DNA from: CAYYYG01 sp964490875
Lineage (GTDB): Bacteria > Patescibacteriota > Microgenomatia > UBA1406 > GWC2-37-13
Direction: 5' to 3'
DNA: 32,267 nt
Assembly: GCA_964490875.1 (NCBI GenBank)
Contig: CAZBEF010000013.1
Location: 1-32,267 of the forward strand
Made by a program: the position numbers and the translations under genes. The notes below the pieces were generated by a model. The model was given only the letters and a program-made list of their open reading frames with translations, made no database searches and was not told the DNA's origin. Positions 23,818 to 31,269 of this stretch are shown piece by piece. Numbering within the stretch: the first letter of the stretch is position 1; every line of letters starts with the position of its first letter.

Positions 23818-25989
23818 TTATCGAGCTGAACCTGTTGCTTCTGGGCTCGGCGTTCCTGCTCCTGGAGACGGGCTTACCTGCTCCCGTGGAATAACCGGAG
23901 GAGAAGGTGGTTGTGCATCATTCTTATCTAATTCCAGTTTCGGTTCAACGGTGGCCGGAGGAGGAGTAGGCAAACTCAACTGCTGCGGCTGTGGAGGATT
24001 CTGTTCCTCGGTTGGCTGCTGAGCCTTGGGAATCTTAGCCACAAATGTCTGTAAGTCGGCTTGTGCTTTCTTAAGATCAGCCTGATCTTTTATTGGATCA
24101 AGCATGTTTATGACAAGCTGCATTTCTTGTGCGGCGCGGACGAAATCACCTTTTTGAGCCGATGCCCATGCCAGATTGTATCGAGAATTAGACCAATCCG
24201 GCTTCAATACGGCTGCCTGTTCAAACATGCGGGCTGCATCTTCGTACGCACCTAACGAATAGTAGATTCCTCCAAGATTTAATCTCAGGTTTGGATTCTG
24301 CGGATCAAGCCGGATTGCTTCCTGATATGAGGCAACTGCCCATCCATCGGCGCCTTGCACCACGTTGATGATATTTCGGTAAACGGTAGCCAAATTCTCC
24401 CAATGGCTGGCATTGAGAGGATTTAAGGCAACTGCCGCTTTTGATTCATTGATCGAAGCCTGAATTGCCTGTGTAATATTTTGTCTATCGGTATCAGAAA
24501 TTTGTCGCGCAGTTCCATCTTCGCCAGGCTGAGTAGCATTCTGTGCAATTGTGTTGGCGATAAGCAGATTAGTCTGTGCAAAACTTACACGGAACTTATC
24601 ATTGTATGGGTTTAAGATTACCGCCTGTCTCTGATTATCATACAAATTTTTCGCATTGTTGCTGACTATTGCGTCAAGTGATTTTTTGAAATAAAACTCT
24701 GAGACATATGCACGACCCAAGAAGTAAGAAGCAGCGCCAAGGAATGCAACAGCGAGTAAGATTACCCCTGCATATAACGGAGGCAATGCTCCCATGTTAT
24801 ATGCAAATGCTTTATCCTCAGCATGTTCTGCAGCATGGACTTTCCCGGAAGCTTGTGCAACGGCTGCTAATACGACAAAGAACAAGAAGAATAATGGTAA
24901 TGATGGGGGGAACAATACCAGCATCAAGACCACATATCCAAGCAGAGCCTTGTTCATCATACTTGTTTCTTTGAATGCAACTCTCATTGCCTGAATAAGC
25001 AATAAGATAAAAGCAATCAAGCCAAACACACCAGTTTCGGTCATGATATGCAGAACGGTTGAGCGTGAAACACCGAATGATTGAATCTGCCATAATGGTG
25101 AATTATTGTAAGCGGTGTCTTTTACTGCAGTAAACATTGTCGAGAACTGTGACACGCCAACTCCGAACAGTGCAGATAATGGTTTCTTTAATGTTTCAAC
25201 AGCGGCGTACCATGAGATTCTAAAAGGAGGCATAGTGGTTGCCAAATTCAGTTGATCGCCCTGTACCGGCTTAAAGATAGAGAATAAGGTAAAGATTGCC
25301 GCTATAAGAAAAATACAAATTGATATAACCGAAATCCACATAACCTGTGAAGATTCTTCTGAATCATTTCCTTCTTGCTTGCTCATAAGGCTTATGGCAT
25401 GTGCCAGAGCCATAAATCCTAAAAATATTGCCAAATCTATCTGGCCACCCAATGTTGTAAAGTTAGCATTCGACAAAAACTGAAGGTAAGAAGGAAGAGC
25501 CACATTTTTAAATGGCTGAAAGAACATAATGACGCTTATAAGGGCGACAATTACAGTCGAAGCGGTGAGGACGGTAAAATAATTGAGAATGCCTAATGTT
25601 TCATACTGGGAATTCTTATGCAAACCGTGATGACGAGATAAATAATAGTATAAAACGGCCAGAGAGGCGATTCCAACCAGTCCAAAATTAAGATTGAATA
25701 GGCCGACGATTTTGTCAGGAGAACTGATGAGAATAGAAAGTCCAACTGCGGCAACAAGAAGAAGAATGTTGGTGTCAAATGGCCGCTTTTCCCAGACAAT
25801 TTTTTTAGTGACAATGAATTCAACTAATGATACGGCAAGAAGTGCCAGAGCCACAAACCCAAGAAAATACAATTTGGTTGTTACATAAAATTCTTGTGTC
25901 AGCGGAAGGAAAATAATGGGAAACAAAAAAACAGCTAAATAAACAATAATCGACTTTATCATCGCAAAAGTTGAGGAGTGATTTTTCAT
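23818..25989 (-). CDS. O-antigen-ligase-like membrane protein with C-terminal TPR domain
   Basis: A 723-residue inner-membrane protein. About eleven to twelve hydrophobic segments fill residues 10-440, with a large loop around 250-310 carrying the PLSALFGVGVSQFSTMF motif seen in Wzy/WaaL-type polymerases and ligases. After the last segment, tetratricopeptide-like repeats occupy about 520-655 (NPNLRLNLGGIYYSLGAYED). The tail (about 670-723) is Pro/Gln/Ser-rich and disordered. Proteins of this kind join or polymerise glycans at the cell surface; here the target may be S-layer protein or surface polysaccharide glycosylation, an inference only. The gene ends at a strong terminator. Confidence 0.8.
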   Translation of the reverse strand: MKNHSSTFAMIKSIIVYLAVFLFPIIFLPLTQEFYVTTKLYFLGFVALALLAVSLVEFIVTKKIVWEKRPFDTNILLLVAAVGLSILISSPDKIVGLFNLNFGLVGIASLAVLYYYLSRHHGLHKNSQYETLGILNYFTVLTASTVIVALISVIMFFQPFKNVALPSYLQFLSNANFTTLGGQIDLAIFLGFMALAHAISLMSKQEGNDSEESSQVMWISVISICIFLIAAIFTLFSIFKPVQGDQLNLATTMPPFRISWYAAVETLKKPLSALFGVGVSQFSTMFTAVKDTAYNNSPLWQIQSFGVSRSTVLHIMTETGVFGLIAFILLLIQAMRVAFKETSMMNKALLGYVVLMLVLFPPSLPLFFLFFVVLAAVAQASGKVHAAEHAEDKAFAYNMGALPPLYAGVILLAVAFLGAASYFLGRAYVSEFYFKKSLDAIVSNNAKNLYDNQRQAVILNPYNDKFRVSFAQTNLLIANTIAQNATQPGEDGTARQISDTDRQNITQAIQASINESKAAVALNPLNASHWENLATVYRNIINVVQGADGWAVASYQEAIRLDPQNPNLRLNLGGIYYSLGAYEDAARMFEQAAVLKPDWSNSRYNLAWASAQKGDFVRAAQEMQLVINMLDPIKDQADLKKAQADLQTFVAKIPKAQQPTEEQNPPQPQQLSLPTPPPATVEPKLELDKNDAQPPSPPVIPREQVSPSPGAGTPSPEATGSAR

Positions 25990-26063
25990 AATTTAAGAAA
26001 AGAAAATATATTAAAAAAATACCAATAATAACACTTTACAAAATACTTTTTTTAAATGCAATA

Positions 26064-26435
26064 TTAGATTAATAATTCTTTGATTTTTCCCACCAACTGA
26101 TCTGGTGTAACGTCTGCTTTTATAAGATAGGTTGCCGCTCCGGCATTAAGGCCTTCTTGAATAGTGGGATCATGTGAAAGATTAGTAAGCAGTATGATCT
26201 TTCCATTTGGTTTTTTCGGCGGTGTTTTTTTGAGAGTCTGTAATACTTGCAATCCATCGACTTGAGGCATCATAATGTCAAGAAGTATAAGGTCAAAACC
26301 TCCTTCTGCAATTTTAGTGAGGCCGTCTTTACCATCGGTTGCACCCATTACTTCATACCCTGCAGATTTAAGGACTTCTTCGTAGAGTTCACGAATATAT
26401 AAATCATCATCAATAATGAGGATTCGTTTGGCCAT
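26064..26435 (-). CDS. Stand-alone response-regulator receiver protein
   Basis: A CheY-like single receiver domain of 123 residues. Acidic pocket residues are in IDDD (about 7-10), the phospho-acceptor Asp in LILLDIMMP (about residue 52), the switch Thr in LLTNL and the Lys in YLIKAD. There is no output domain, and no histidine kinase lies in the window. I start at 26435 (MAKRILIIDDD) rather than the upstream in-frame ATG at 26474, because the family begins there and a -10-like TACAGT (26451-26446) ends 10 nt before it. It is divergent from mevalonate kinase, and their promoters overlap. Confidence 0.9.
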   Translation of the reverse strand: MAKRILIIDDDLYIRELYEEVLKSAGYEVMGATDGKDGLTKIAEGGFDLILLDIMMPQVDGLQVLQTLKKTPPKKPNGKIILLTNLSHDPTIQEGLNAGAATYLIKADVTPDQLVGKIKELLI

Positions 26436-26445
26436 ATCAGAAATA

Positions 26446-26474
26446 ACTGTAGTAAAAATTGCATAAAAAAGCAA
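26446..26474 (-). promoter_or_regulatory. Promoter of the receiver gene
   Basis: Minus-strand TTGCTT (26474-26469) and TACAGT (26451-26446) are spaced 17 bp, and the ATG follows 10 nt later. Confidence 0.4.
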
Positions 26475-26487
26475 GGGTAAGTTAAGG

Positions 26488-26493
26488 TAAAAT
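26488..26493 (+). promoter_or_regulatory. -10 box of the mevalonate cluster
   Basis: TAAAAT at 26488-26493 ends 9 nt before the ATG at 26503. No good -35 is visible; the site sits back-to-back with the divergent receiver promoter. Confidence 0.4.
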
Positions 26494-26502
26494 AGGGTAT
26501 TT

Positions 26503-27474
26503 ATGAACCAAACAGTTACTGTGTCAGCTCCGGGGAAACTTTTACTTTTAGGAGATCACGCCGTGGTGTACGGTTATCCTTCGCTGGTAACTTCGGTTAA
26601 TCAGAGGCTTCACCTCACGGCGACTTTATTGGATGATGCTTTATTTCGGCTTGATGCTCCCGATGTGGGGATCAGCAACTATTCAAAAACAATGCATGAA
26701 GTTGGGACAGGCGAAGTATCCAAAGGAGCTTCGTACATTGAACAAGGTTTAGTCAATTTTCTTCTCAAATATCAATTTAAAGGCGGTGTCGCAATTAAAA
26801 CTCATTCAGAATTTTCTTCCCAGTATGGCTTTGGTTCTTCTTCCGCATCAATTGTCTGCCTTATAAAAGCTTTGGCTGTATTGACCGGAGTACATCTTAA
26901 CAATAAAGAACTGTTTGATCTCTCATATAAAACACTTATCGATGTTGCAGGAATTGGCTCCGGCTTCGATCTTGCTGCGGCAATCTACGGCGGAATAATC
27001 TATTATGTTACTCCGGGGAAAATTATCGAACCGGTCCAATCTGAAGGTCTCTCACTTGTTGTGGGCTATACCGGTGTAAAAGTAAATACTGCTTCGGTTG
27101 TCCGCGAAGTTGCACAGCTGCGAAAGGATAAACCAGACTTCGTCAATCAACAGTTTCAGCGTAGTGAAGAATGTGTCCATTCAGCAAAAAAGGCAATTGC
27201 AGAAAAAGACTGGCCTCTTCTCGGAAATTTATTGGATAAGAATCAAACTGCTCTTGAAAAACTTACCGTCAGCTCCTCAAAATTGGATTCTCTAATCAAA
27301 GCGGCGCGTGAAGCCGGAGCCTATGGCGCCAAATTATCCGGCGCCGGCCGGGGCGACTGTATGATCGCGTTGGTTTCTTCCGAAAAAAAAGAATCCGTCG
27401 CGCAAGCAATCGCATCAGCAGGCGGTGAAGTTATTCCTATTGAAACGAATGTTGCCGGTGTCGTGGTAGAATAA
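26503..27474 (+). CDS. mvk: Mevalonate kinase
   Basis: GHMP-family kinase that phosphorylates mevalonate with ATP in isoprenoid synthesis, 323 residues. Motifs: PGKLLLLGDHAVVYGYP (10-26), the ATP loop GFGSSSAS (109-116), catalytic Asp156 in GIGSGFDLAAA, and the C-terminal GHMP motif KLSGAGRGDC (277-286). It heads a tight plus-strand cluster with an unknown gene 3 nt later, then a Nudix gene and a decarboxylase, so a single transcript is likely. A -10 box 9 nt before the ATG suggests a leaderless message. Confidence 0.93.
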   Translation: MNQTVTVSAPGKLLLLGDHAVVYGYPSLVTSVNQRLHLTATLLDDALFRLDAPDVGISNYSKTMHEVGTGEVSKGASYIEQGLVNFLLKYQFKGGVAIKTHSEFSSQYGFGSSSASIVCLIKALAVLTGVHLNNKELFDLSYKTLIDVAGIGSGFDLAAAIYGGIIYYVTPGKIIEPVQSEGLSLVVGYTGVKVNTASVVREVAQLRKDKPDFVNQQFQRSEECVHSAKKAIAEKDWPLLGNLLDKNQTALEKLTVSSSKLDSLIKAAREAGAYGAKLSGAGRGDCMIALVSSEKKESVAQAIASAGGEVIPIETNVAGVVVE

Positions 27475-27477
27475 GAC

Positions 27478-27843
27478 ATGCCAGAGTTTGAACAAAGGAC
27501 CGATTTAGAGCCTTTTTGCAGACAAGATTGGTTACAATATGTCCGAGCTCATGTTCGTGTGCTTTCTGTCGTGTTTCCTCATGATGAGTGGAGAAAATAT
27601 TTAATAAAGCATTGTGGAGAAGCGCAGCAAAAACTTTCAGAAGATGAATTAATTCTCCAACATCAACAAGATGTTGTTGAGTTAGGTGGAGCTTCAGGGA
27701 TTCTGGCTACTCACGATTTTATTGATGCACCAAGGTTTGCTAAAGTGCGGGAAATTCTTTATAAAGATTTATATACTCTCTTTAATGTTGAACAATTAAA
27801 AAAACAGAGAATGCCGCGCAGTCCATATGATTTTCGTGACTAA
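27478..27843 (+). CDS. Unknown 121-aa protein embedded in the mevalonate cluster
   Basis: I recognise no family. The protein is acidic, mostly helical by composition, soluble, without signal or membrane segment, and has two Cys (about 14 and 46). It starts 3 nt after the mevalonate kinase stop and ends 4 nt before the Nudix gene, so it is translated from the same message. This tight packing suggests a role linked to isoprenoid synthesis, but nothing in the sequence shows an activity. Confidence 0.65.
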   Translation: MPEFEQRTDLEPFCRQDWLQYVRAHVRVLSVVFPHDEWRKYLIKHCGEAQQKLSEDELILQHQQDVVELGGASGILATHDFIDAPRFAKVREILYKDLYTLFNVEQLKKQRMPRSPYDFRD

Positions 27844-27847
27844 ATAT

Positions 27848-28342
27848 ATGAAAGATAATCAAGACGAACTATTTGTGGTTGTTAATGAAGACGATGAAAT
27901 AGTAGGCTATCGTACCCGGTACGAATGCCATCACGACAAATCGCTCATTCACCGTGCCACCGATGTTGCTATCTTCAACAGTAAAGGCGAAGTGCTACTT
28001 CAGAAACGAAGCCAGCATAAAGATCTTTACCCTGGGTTTTATACTCTCTCGGCAAGCGGGCATGTTTCAAAAGGCGAGGAGTACATTGATGCGGCTCATC
28101 GGGAGCTTGCAGAAGAGCTTGGCATCAGCGATATCCAGCTGGAATTGGTAGGCAAAACAATGATCGAAACCGATGACGAACGGGAGATCGTGGCTGTTTT
28201 TAAAGGAGTTCATGAAGGGCCGTTTACCTATCCGGAAGATGAAGTAGAAAACGTACAGTTTTTTTCGCCCGATGAAGTAAAGAAAATAATTTCGATAACA
28301 CCGGCTTCGATGAGTTGTTTGAAGTTATTAAATATTTTGTAA
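27848..28342 (+). CDS. Nudix hydrolase, IPP isomerase-like (YfcD-like)
   Basis: A 164-residue Nudix protein. The Nudix box G-x5-E-x7-REL-x-EELGI is complete at 71-93. N-terminal features (VVNEDDEIVGYRTRYECHHD, LIHRATDVAIFN) are shared by type I isopentenyl-diphosphate isomerases and YfcD-like hydrolases. True Idi has a catalytic Cys in a CCSHP motif just before the Nudix box; here the stretch reads TLSASGHV with no Cys. So either it is not an isomerase or it works differently. The mevalonate cluster context would favour isomerase, the motif favours a hydrolase. The start at 27848 lies 4 nt after the previous stop. Confidence 0.75.
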   Translation: MKDNQDELFVVVNEDDEIVGYRTRYECHHDKSLIHRATDVAIFNSKGEVLLQKRSQHKDLYPGFYTLSASGHVSKGEEYIDAAHRELAEELGISDIQLELVGKTMIETDDEREIVAVFKGVHEGPFTYPEDEVENVQFFSPDEVKKIISITPASMSCLKLLNIL

Positions 28343-28344
28343 CT

Positions 28345-29322
28345 ATGAAATCAACAGCAATAGCCCACTCAAATCTTGCTTTTATAAAATACTGGGGAAG
28401 AAAGAACGAGAAACTCCGCCTTCCCACCAATGGAAGCTTTTCCATTAATCTGAGTAATCTTAAAACCCGTACAACGGTTGAATTCTCCGAAGAGTATCAG
28501 GCAGACACCATTATGATCGATAAAGAGAATCAATTTGAAGAATCGGAGCGGGTCATAAAGCATTTAAATAGAATCCGGGAGCTTGCACATATCAACCTGA
28601 AGGCAAAAGTGATGTCCGAAAACAGTTTTCCATCGGGCACCGGCCTTTCTTCCTCGGCTTCCGGATTTGCCGCACTTACAATCGCCGCAGCTTCTGCCGC
28701 AGGTCTTAAACTTTCAGAAAAAGAGTTATCAATTCTGGCGCGGCAGGGATCCGGCTCTGCATGCCGTTCTGTTCCGTCGGGCTTTGTAGAATGGAAGGAC
28801 GCCGAAACTTCGGAAGAATCATACGCGTTTTCTGTCTTTCCCGCAGATTACTGGAATATTGTCGACGTTGTCGCCGTGGTGAGTACCGAAAAAAAAGATG
28901 TCCCAACTTCGCAAGGCCAGAAGTTAGCTCAGACGAGTCCATTTTTTGCCGCACGGGCTTCTTCCATGGAAAAAAAATTAGCTCGGATTAAAGAACTCAT
29001 TAAAGAAAAAAATTTCAAAGAGTTTGGCGAACTGATCGAGGCTGAAGCTTTGGAAATGCACGCGATCATGATCACCTCCCATCCTTCCCTCATCTACTGG
29101 TCGGTCGGAACCCTAAAGATCATGAAGCTGGTTAAAAAATGGCGCTCAGAAGGGCTGCCAGTCTATTTCACCATCAATACCGGACAGGACATTCATCTTA
29201 TTTGTGAACAGAAGGATTCTGCCTTAGTTGAGGAAAAGCTAAAACAAGTTCCAGATGTCCGCGGCATAATTGTAAACCAGCCGGCCGAAGGCGCGCATGT
29301 TATCCCTGATCATTTATTTTAA
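28345..29322 (+). CDS. mvaD: Diphosphomevalonate (or phosphomevalonate) decarboxylase family protein
   Basis: GHMP-family ATP-dependent decarboxylase that makes isopentenyl (di)phosphate, 325 residues. Motifs: AHSNLAFIKYWGRKN (7-21), LPTNGSFSINL (26-36), the P-loop FPSGTGLSSSASGFAA (95-110), and GSGSACRSVPSGFVEW (135-150). The catalytic Asp of diphosphomevalonate decarboxylases lies in a DAGPN motif near the end; here the aligned stretch FTINTGQD (275-282) has Asn278. No phosphomevalonate kinase is in the cluster, so the substrate could be mevalonate 5-phosphate rather than 5-diphosphate. The start at 28345 lies 2 nt after the Nudix stop, and the family begins there. Confidence 0.88.
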   Translation: MKSTAIAHSNLAFIKYWGRKNEKLRLPTNGSFSINLSNLKTRTTVEFSEEYQADTIMIDKENQFEESERVIKHLNRIRELAHINLKAKVMSENSFPSGTGLSSSASGFAALTIAAASAAGLKLSEKELSILARQGSGSACRSVPSGFVEWKDAETSEESYAFSVFPADYWNIVDVVAVVSTEKKDVPTSQGQKLAQTSPFFAARASSMEKKLARIKELIKEKNFKEFGELIEAEALEMHAIMITSHPSLIYWSVGTLKIMKLVKKWRSEGLPVYFTINTGQDIHLICEQKDSALVEEKLKQVPDVRGIIVNQPAEGAHVIPDHLF

Positions 29323-29450
29323 GTACATCTCTTTTTCAGATTCCTCTTACTTAACTATTACTCCCCTTAATCTTCCTTATTACATGCTCCTTGTAGGATA
29401 AAAGGATGAATGAAAATTTAAGTAACTTCATAGGAAAGGAGGTGAAAACC
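29323..29450 (+). other. Intergenic region before the small secreted gene
   Basis: Pyrimidine-rich and free of hairpins. A -10-like TAGGAT (29394-29399) is 6 nt before an upstream in-frame ATG (29406). A strong ribosome site (AAAGGAGGTG, 29435-29444) precedes the ATG at 29451, which I prefer as the start. Confidence 0.4.
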
Positions 29451-29618
29451 ATGATAAAACAAATTGTTATACTATTTGCTCTAGTCGCATCGGTTGCGGC
29501 AGGCGGAAGTGTTTTGGCTCAAACAATGTCGCCCACAACAACTCCACGAGCCACTACAACACCGACTACTTCGGTACCCCAGGGTGCGCCAAATACGGGT
29601 TTTGGATCAGTTCGCTAA
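29451..29618 (+). CDS. Small secreted Thr/Pro-rich peptide ending in APNTGFG
   Basis: A 55-residue protein. Signal peptide MIKQIVILFALVASVAAG onward, with probable cleavage near VLA-Q, then a short Thr/Pro-rich stretch and the end APNTGFGSVR. The P-x-T-G core resembles a sortase sorting motif, and a sortase gene follows. Unlike classical sorting signals there is no hydrophobic helix after it, only five residues. The ribosome site AAAGGAGGTG 6 nt before 29451 is the strongest in the window; an in-frame ATG at 29406 would bury the signal peptide and is not favoured. Confidence 0.7.
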   Translation: MIKQIVILFALVASVAAGGSVLAQTMSPTTTPRATTTPTTSVPQGAPNTGFGSVR

Positions 29619-29635
29619 AAAAATCTTTATTTCTA

Positions 29636-29664
29636 ATACCAGGTACCGTGAGGGTACCTGGTAT
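29636..29664 (+). terminator. Perfect 12-bp hairpin before the sortase gene
   Basis: ATACCAGGTACC (29636-29647), loop GTGAG, GGTACCTGGTAT (29653-29664) pair without mismatch. No U-tract follows, so it may be a processing, attenuation or mRNA-stability element separating the highly translated small gene from the sortase. Confidence 0.6.
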
Positions 29665-29703
29665 AGCTGAAACAGCCTTCTTAGGCAGATGATTTTCTAC
29701 CAT

Positions 29704-30312
29704 ATGAAAAAAATTATTTATGTAGTAACTGTAATTGCCGGTATTTTTGTTGGAATTTATGCCGCCGATTATTTAATTCATCCTTCCCAGTCTGCCGTAC
29801 TTCCTACATCTACGGTTCGGACTGTCTCGACTTCCGCGCCAACGCCTACACATGAAGCGGTGTATTCCAGCCCCGTTACTTTGAGGATTCCCAAATTAGG
29901 TATCGAAACTCATATCGAAGAAGTCGGCCAGGACGAAAAGGGAAATATGGATGTGCCGAAGAAAGCCGAAAATGTCGGATGGTATAGTTTGGGAGTGATG
30001 CCCGGCCAAAAAGGGAATGCCGTAATTGCCGGACACTTAGATACACAAACCGGGGCGCCGGCAGTTTTTTATAAATTATCGACTCTTGAACCGGGTGATA
30101 CGGTCGAAATAGTGGATACATATAATAATACATTAGTATTTACCGTTCAGAAAAAAGAAGCGTACCCGACCGATGATTTTCCGCTTCAGACAGTTTTTGG
30201 AGAAAGTTCCGCGCCGATGTTGAACCTGATCACCTGCGACGGGACCTTTAATCAGTCGCGGAAATTGTATTCCCAGAGGCTGGTGATTTTCAGCAAGTTA
30301 AATGAGCAATAG
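29704..30312 (+). CDS. Class F-like sortase
   Basis: Membrane-anchored cysteine transpeptidase, 202 residues. One N-terminal membrane segment (about 4-24) and a Ser/Thr/Pro linker (about 28-55) precede the sortase barrel. The catalytic triad is visible: His111 in IAGHLDTQTG, Cys178 in LITCDG and Arg192 in SQRLVIF. The GHLDT and ITCDGTF spacing is that of class F sortases. The start at 29704 begins with the charged MKK before the membrane segment; an ATG 15 nt upstream is less likely. The small NTG-ending peptide just upstream is a candidate partner. Confidence 0.9.
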   Translation: MKKIIYVVTVIAGIFVGIYAADYLIHPSQSAVLPTSTVRTVSTSAPTPTHEAVYSSPVTLRIPKLGIETHIEEVGQDEKGNMDVPKKAENVGWYSLGVMPGQKGNAVIAGHLDTQTGAPAVFYKLSTLEPGDTVEIVDTYNNTLVFTVQKKEAYPTDDFPLQTVFGESSAPMLNLITCDGTFNQSRKLYSQRLVIFSKLNEQ

Positions 30313-30329
30313 ACAGACCTTAATTTTTT

Positions 30330-31232
30330 ATGCCAGAAAGAAGATTTCATAAACCGAAAGTAGAATTATTTAGTACGCCACGCATGCGAAGTGACTTCTG
30401 CATTAATCCGGCTATACAGGTTACCGACGCGCTTGACACAGTAATGGGAGAAAGCATCCGATTTGATATGTCGGAGTTGCCCACACCAACGGGAAACATA
30501 ACACGAGAGCGGTATTCTAATGAAGAAACAGGAATTTATTTTACAGAGTATTCACTTAACCCAGACGCCGGAGAGTTTAGCAGTGAATTGAACACAGGAA
30601 AGTTGATATTAGGTGATACTAATCCCTTGACACCACTTGTTATCAGACAAAATCAAAGAAAAATTATGCATATTTACGATGATGACGGAACTGGAACAAG
30701 AAGTGAATACGAAGTGGGAATTAAGGATGACTTCTATGATTATACCGGTGGCGGGGACGAATATGACTGTTTAATACAAAATACAGAATTATACGATTTG
30801 TATCCGGCTTTTAGCCCCGTAATTCGGGCGATTGGGATTCGACGATATGTGCAAAACGGTACCGGTGAACAGATATATGGTAGTCTACGACTACACGACA
30901 ACTTATTAATAGATCGCCTCGGTATAAAAAACCATGATAATCGTTTTATGTATCTTGTATTTACTCCGGATACCGTTCTGGCAGAAAGAGGTAATAAAGT
31001 AGTCGCGAAAATACCATATCAGGTGCTGGCTGAGCATGGAATGCGAGCGCGCTTTATAAATACCGAAAAACAGGCGATTTTATCTGTTGGAGCGGCAGAT
31101 CTGTCTATTCATCTTGCATTGGGGAAAAAATTAAAGCCGAATCATGTTAAAACGTTATTTGGACCGGAAGAAGAATTTATTACCGACAACCAACTAAAAA
31201 CTCAATTCTTCTCAGAAGCACAACGGAACTAG
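30330..31232 (+). CDS. Unknown 300-aa protein
   Basis: I recognise no family. It is soluble, without signal peptide or membrane segment, and rich in beta-strand and aromatic residues. Visible features are an acidic cluster YDDDGTGTRSEYE (about 114-126) and a later GVGAADLSIHLALGKKLKP-like strand region near the C-terminus (approximate reading). It starts 17 nt after the sortase stop and is probably co-transcribed, but the lack of a signal argues against it being a sortase substrate. Confidence 0.65.
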   Translation: MPERRFHKPKVELFSTPRMRSDFCINPAIQVTDALDTVMGESIRFDMSELPTPTGNITRERYSNEETGIYFTEYSLNPDAGEFSSELNTGKLILGDTNPLTPLVIRQNQRKIMHIYDDDGTGTRSEYEVGIKDDFYDYTGGGDEYDCLIQNTELYDLYPAFSPVIRAIGIRRYVQNGTGEQIYGSLRLHDNLLIDRLGIKNHDNRFMYLVFTPDTVLAERGNKVVAKIPYQVLAEHGMRARFINTEKQAILSVGAADLSIHLALGKKLKPNHVKTLFGPEEEFITDNQLKTQFFSEAQRN

Positions 31233-31257
31233 TTTTTTTTTGCTTATCGTAAAGTAT

Positions 31258-31263
31258 TATAAT
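31258..31263 (+). promoter_or_regulatory. -10 box of the EndoQ gene
   Basis: A perfect TATAAT at 31258-31263 ends 6 nt before the ATG at 31270, implying a leaderless mRNA. A TTGCTT at 31240-31245 is too close to be a normal -35. Confidence 0.5.
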
Positions 31264-31269
31264 AACCAC

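Noticed and set aside
29406..29450. N-terminal 15-codon extension of the small secreted peptide
   Set aside because: It would place the signal peptide inside the protein, while a strong ribosome site precedes 29451. A TAGGAT 6 nt before 29406 keeps the longer form possible but less likely.
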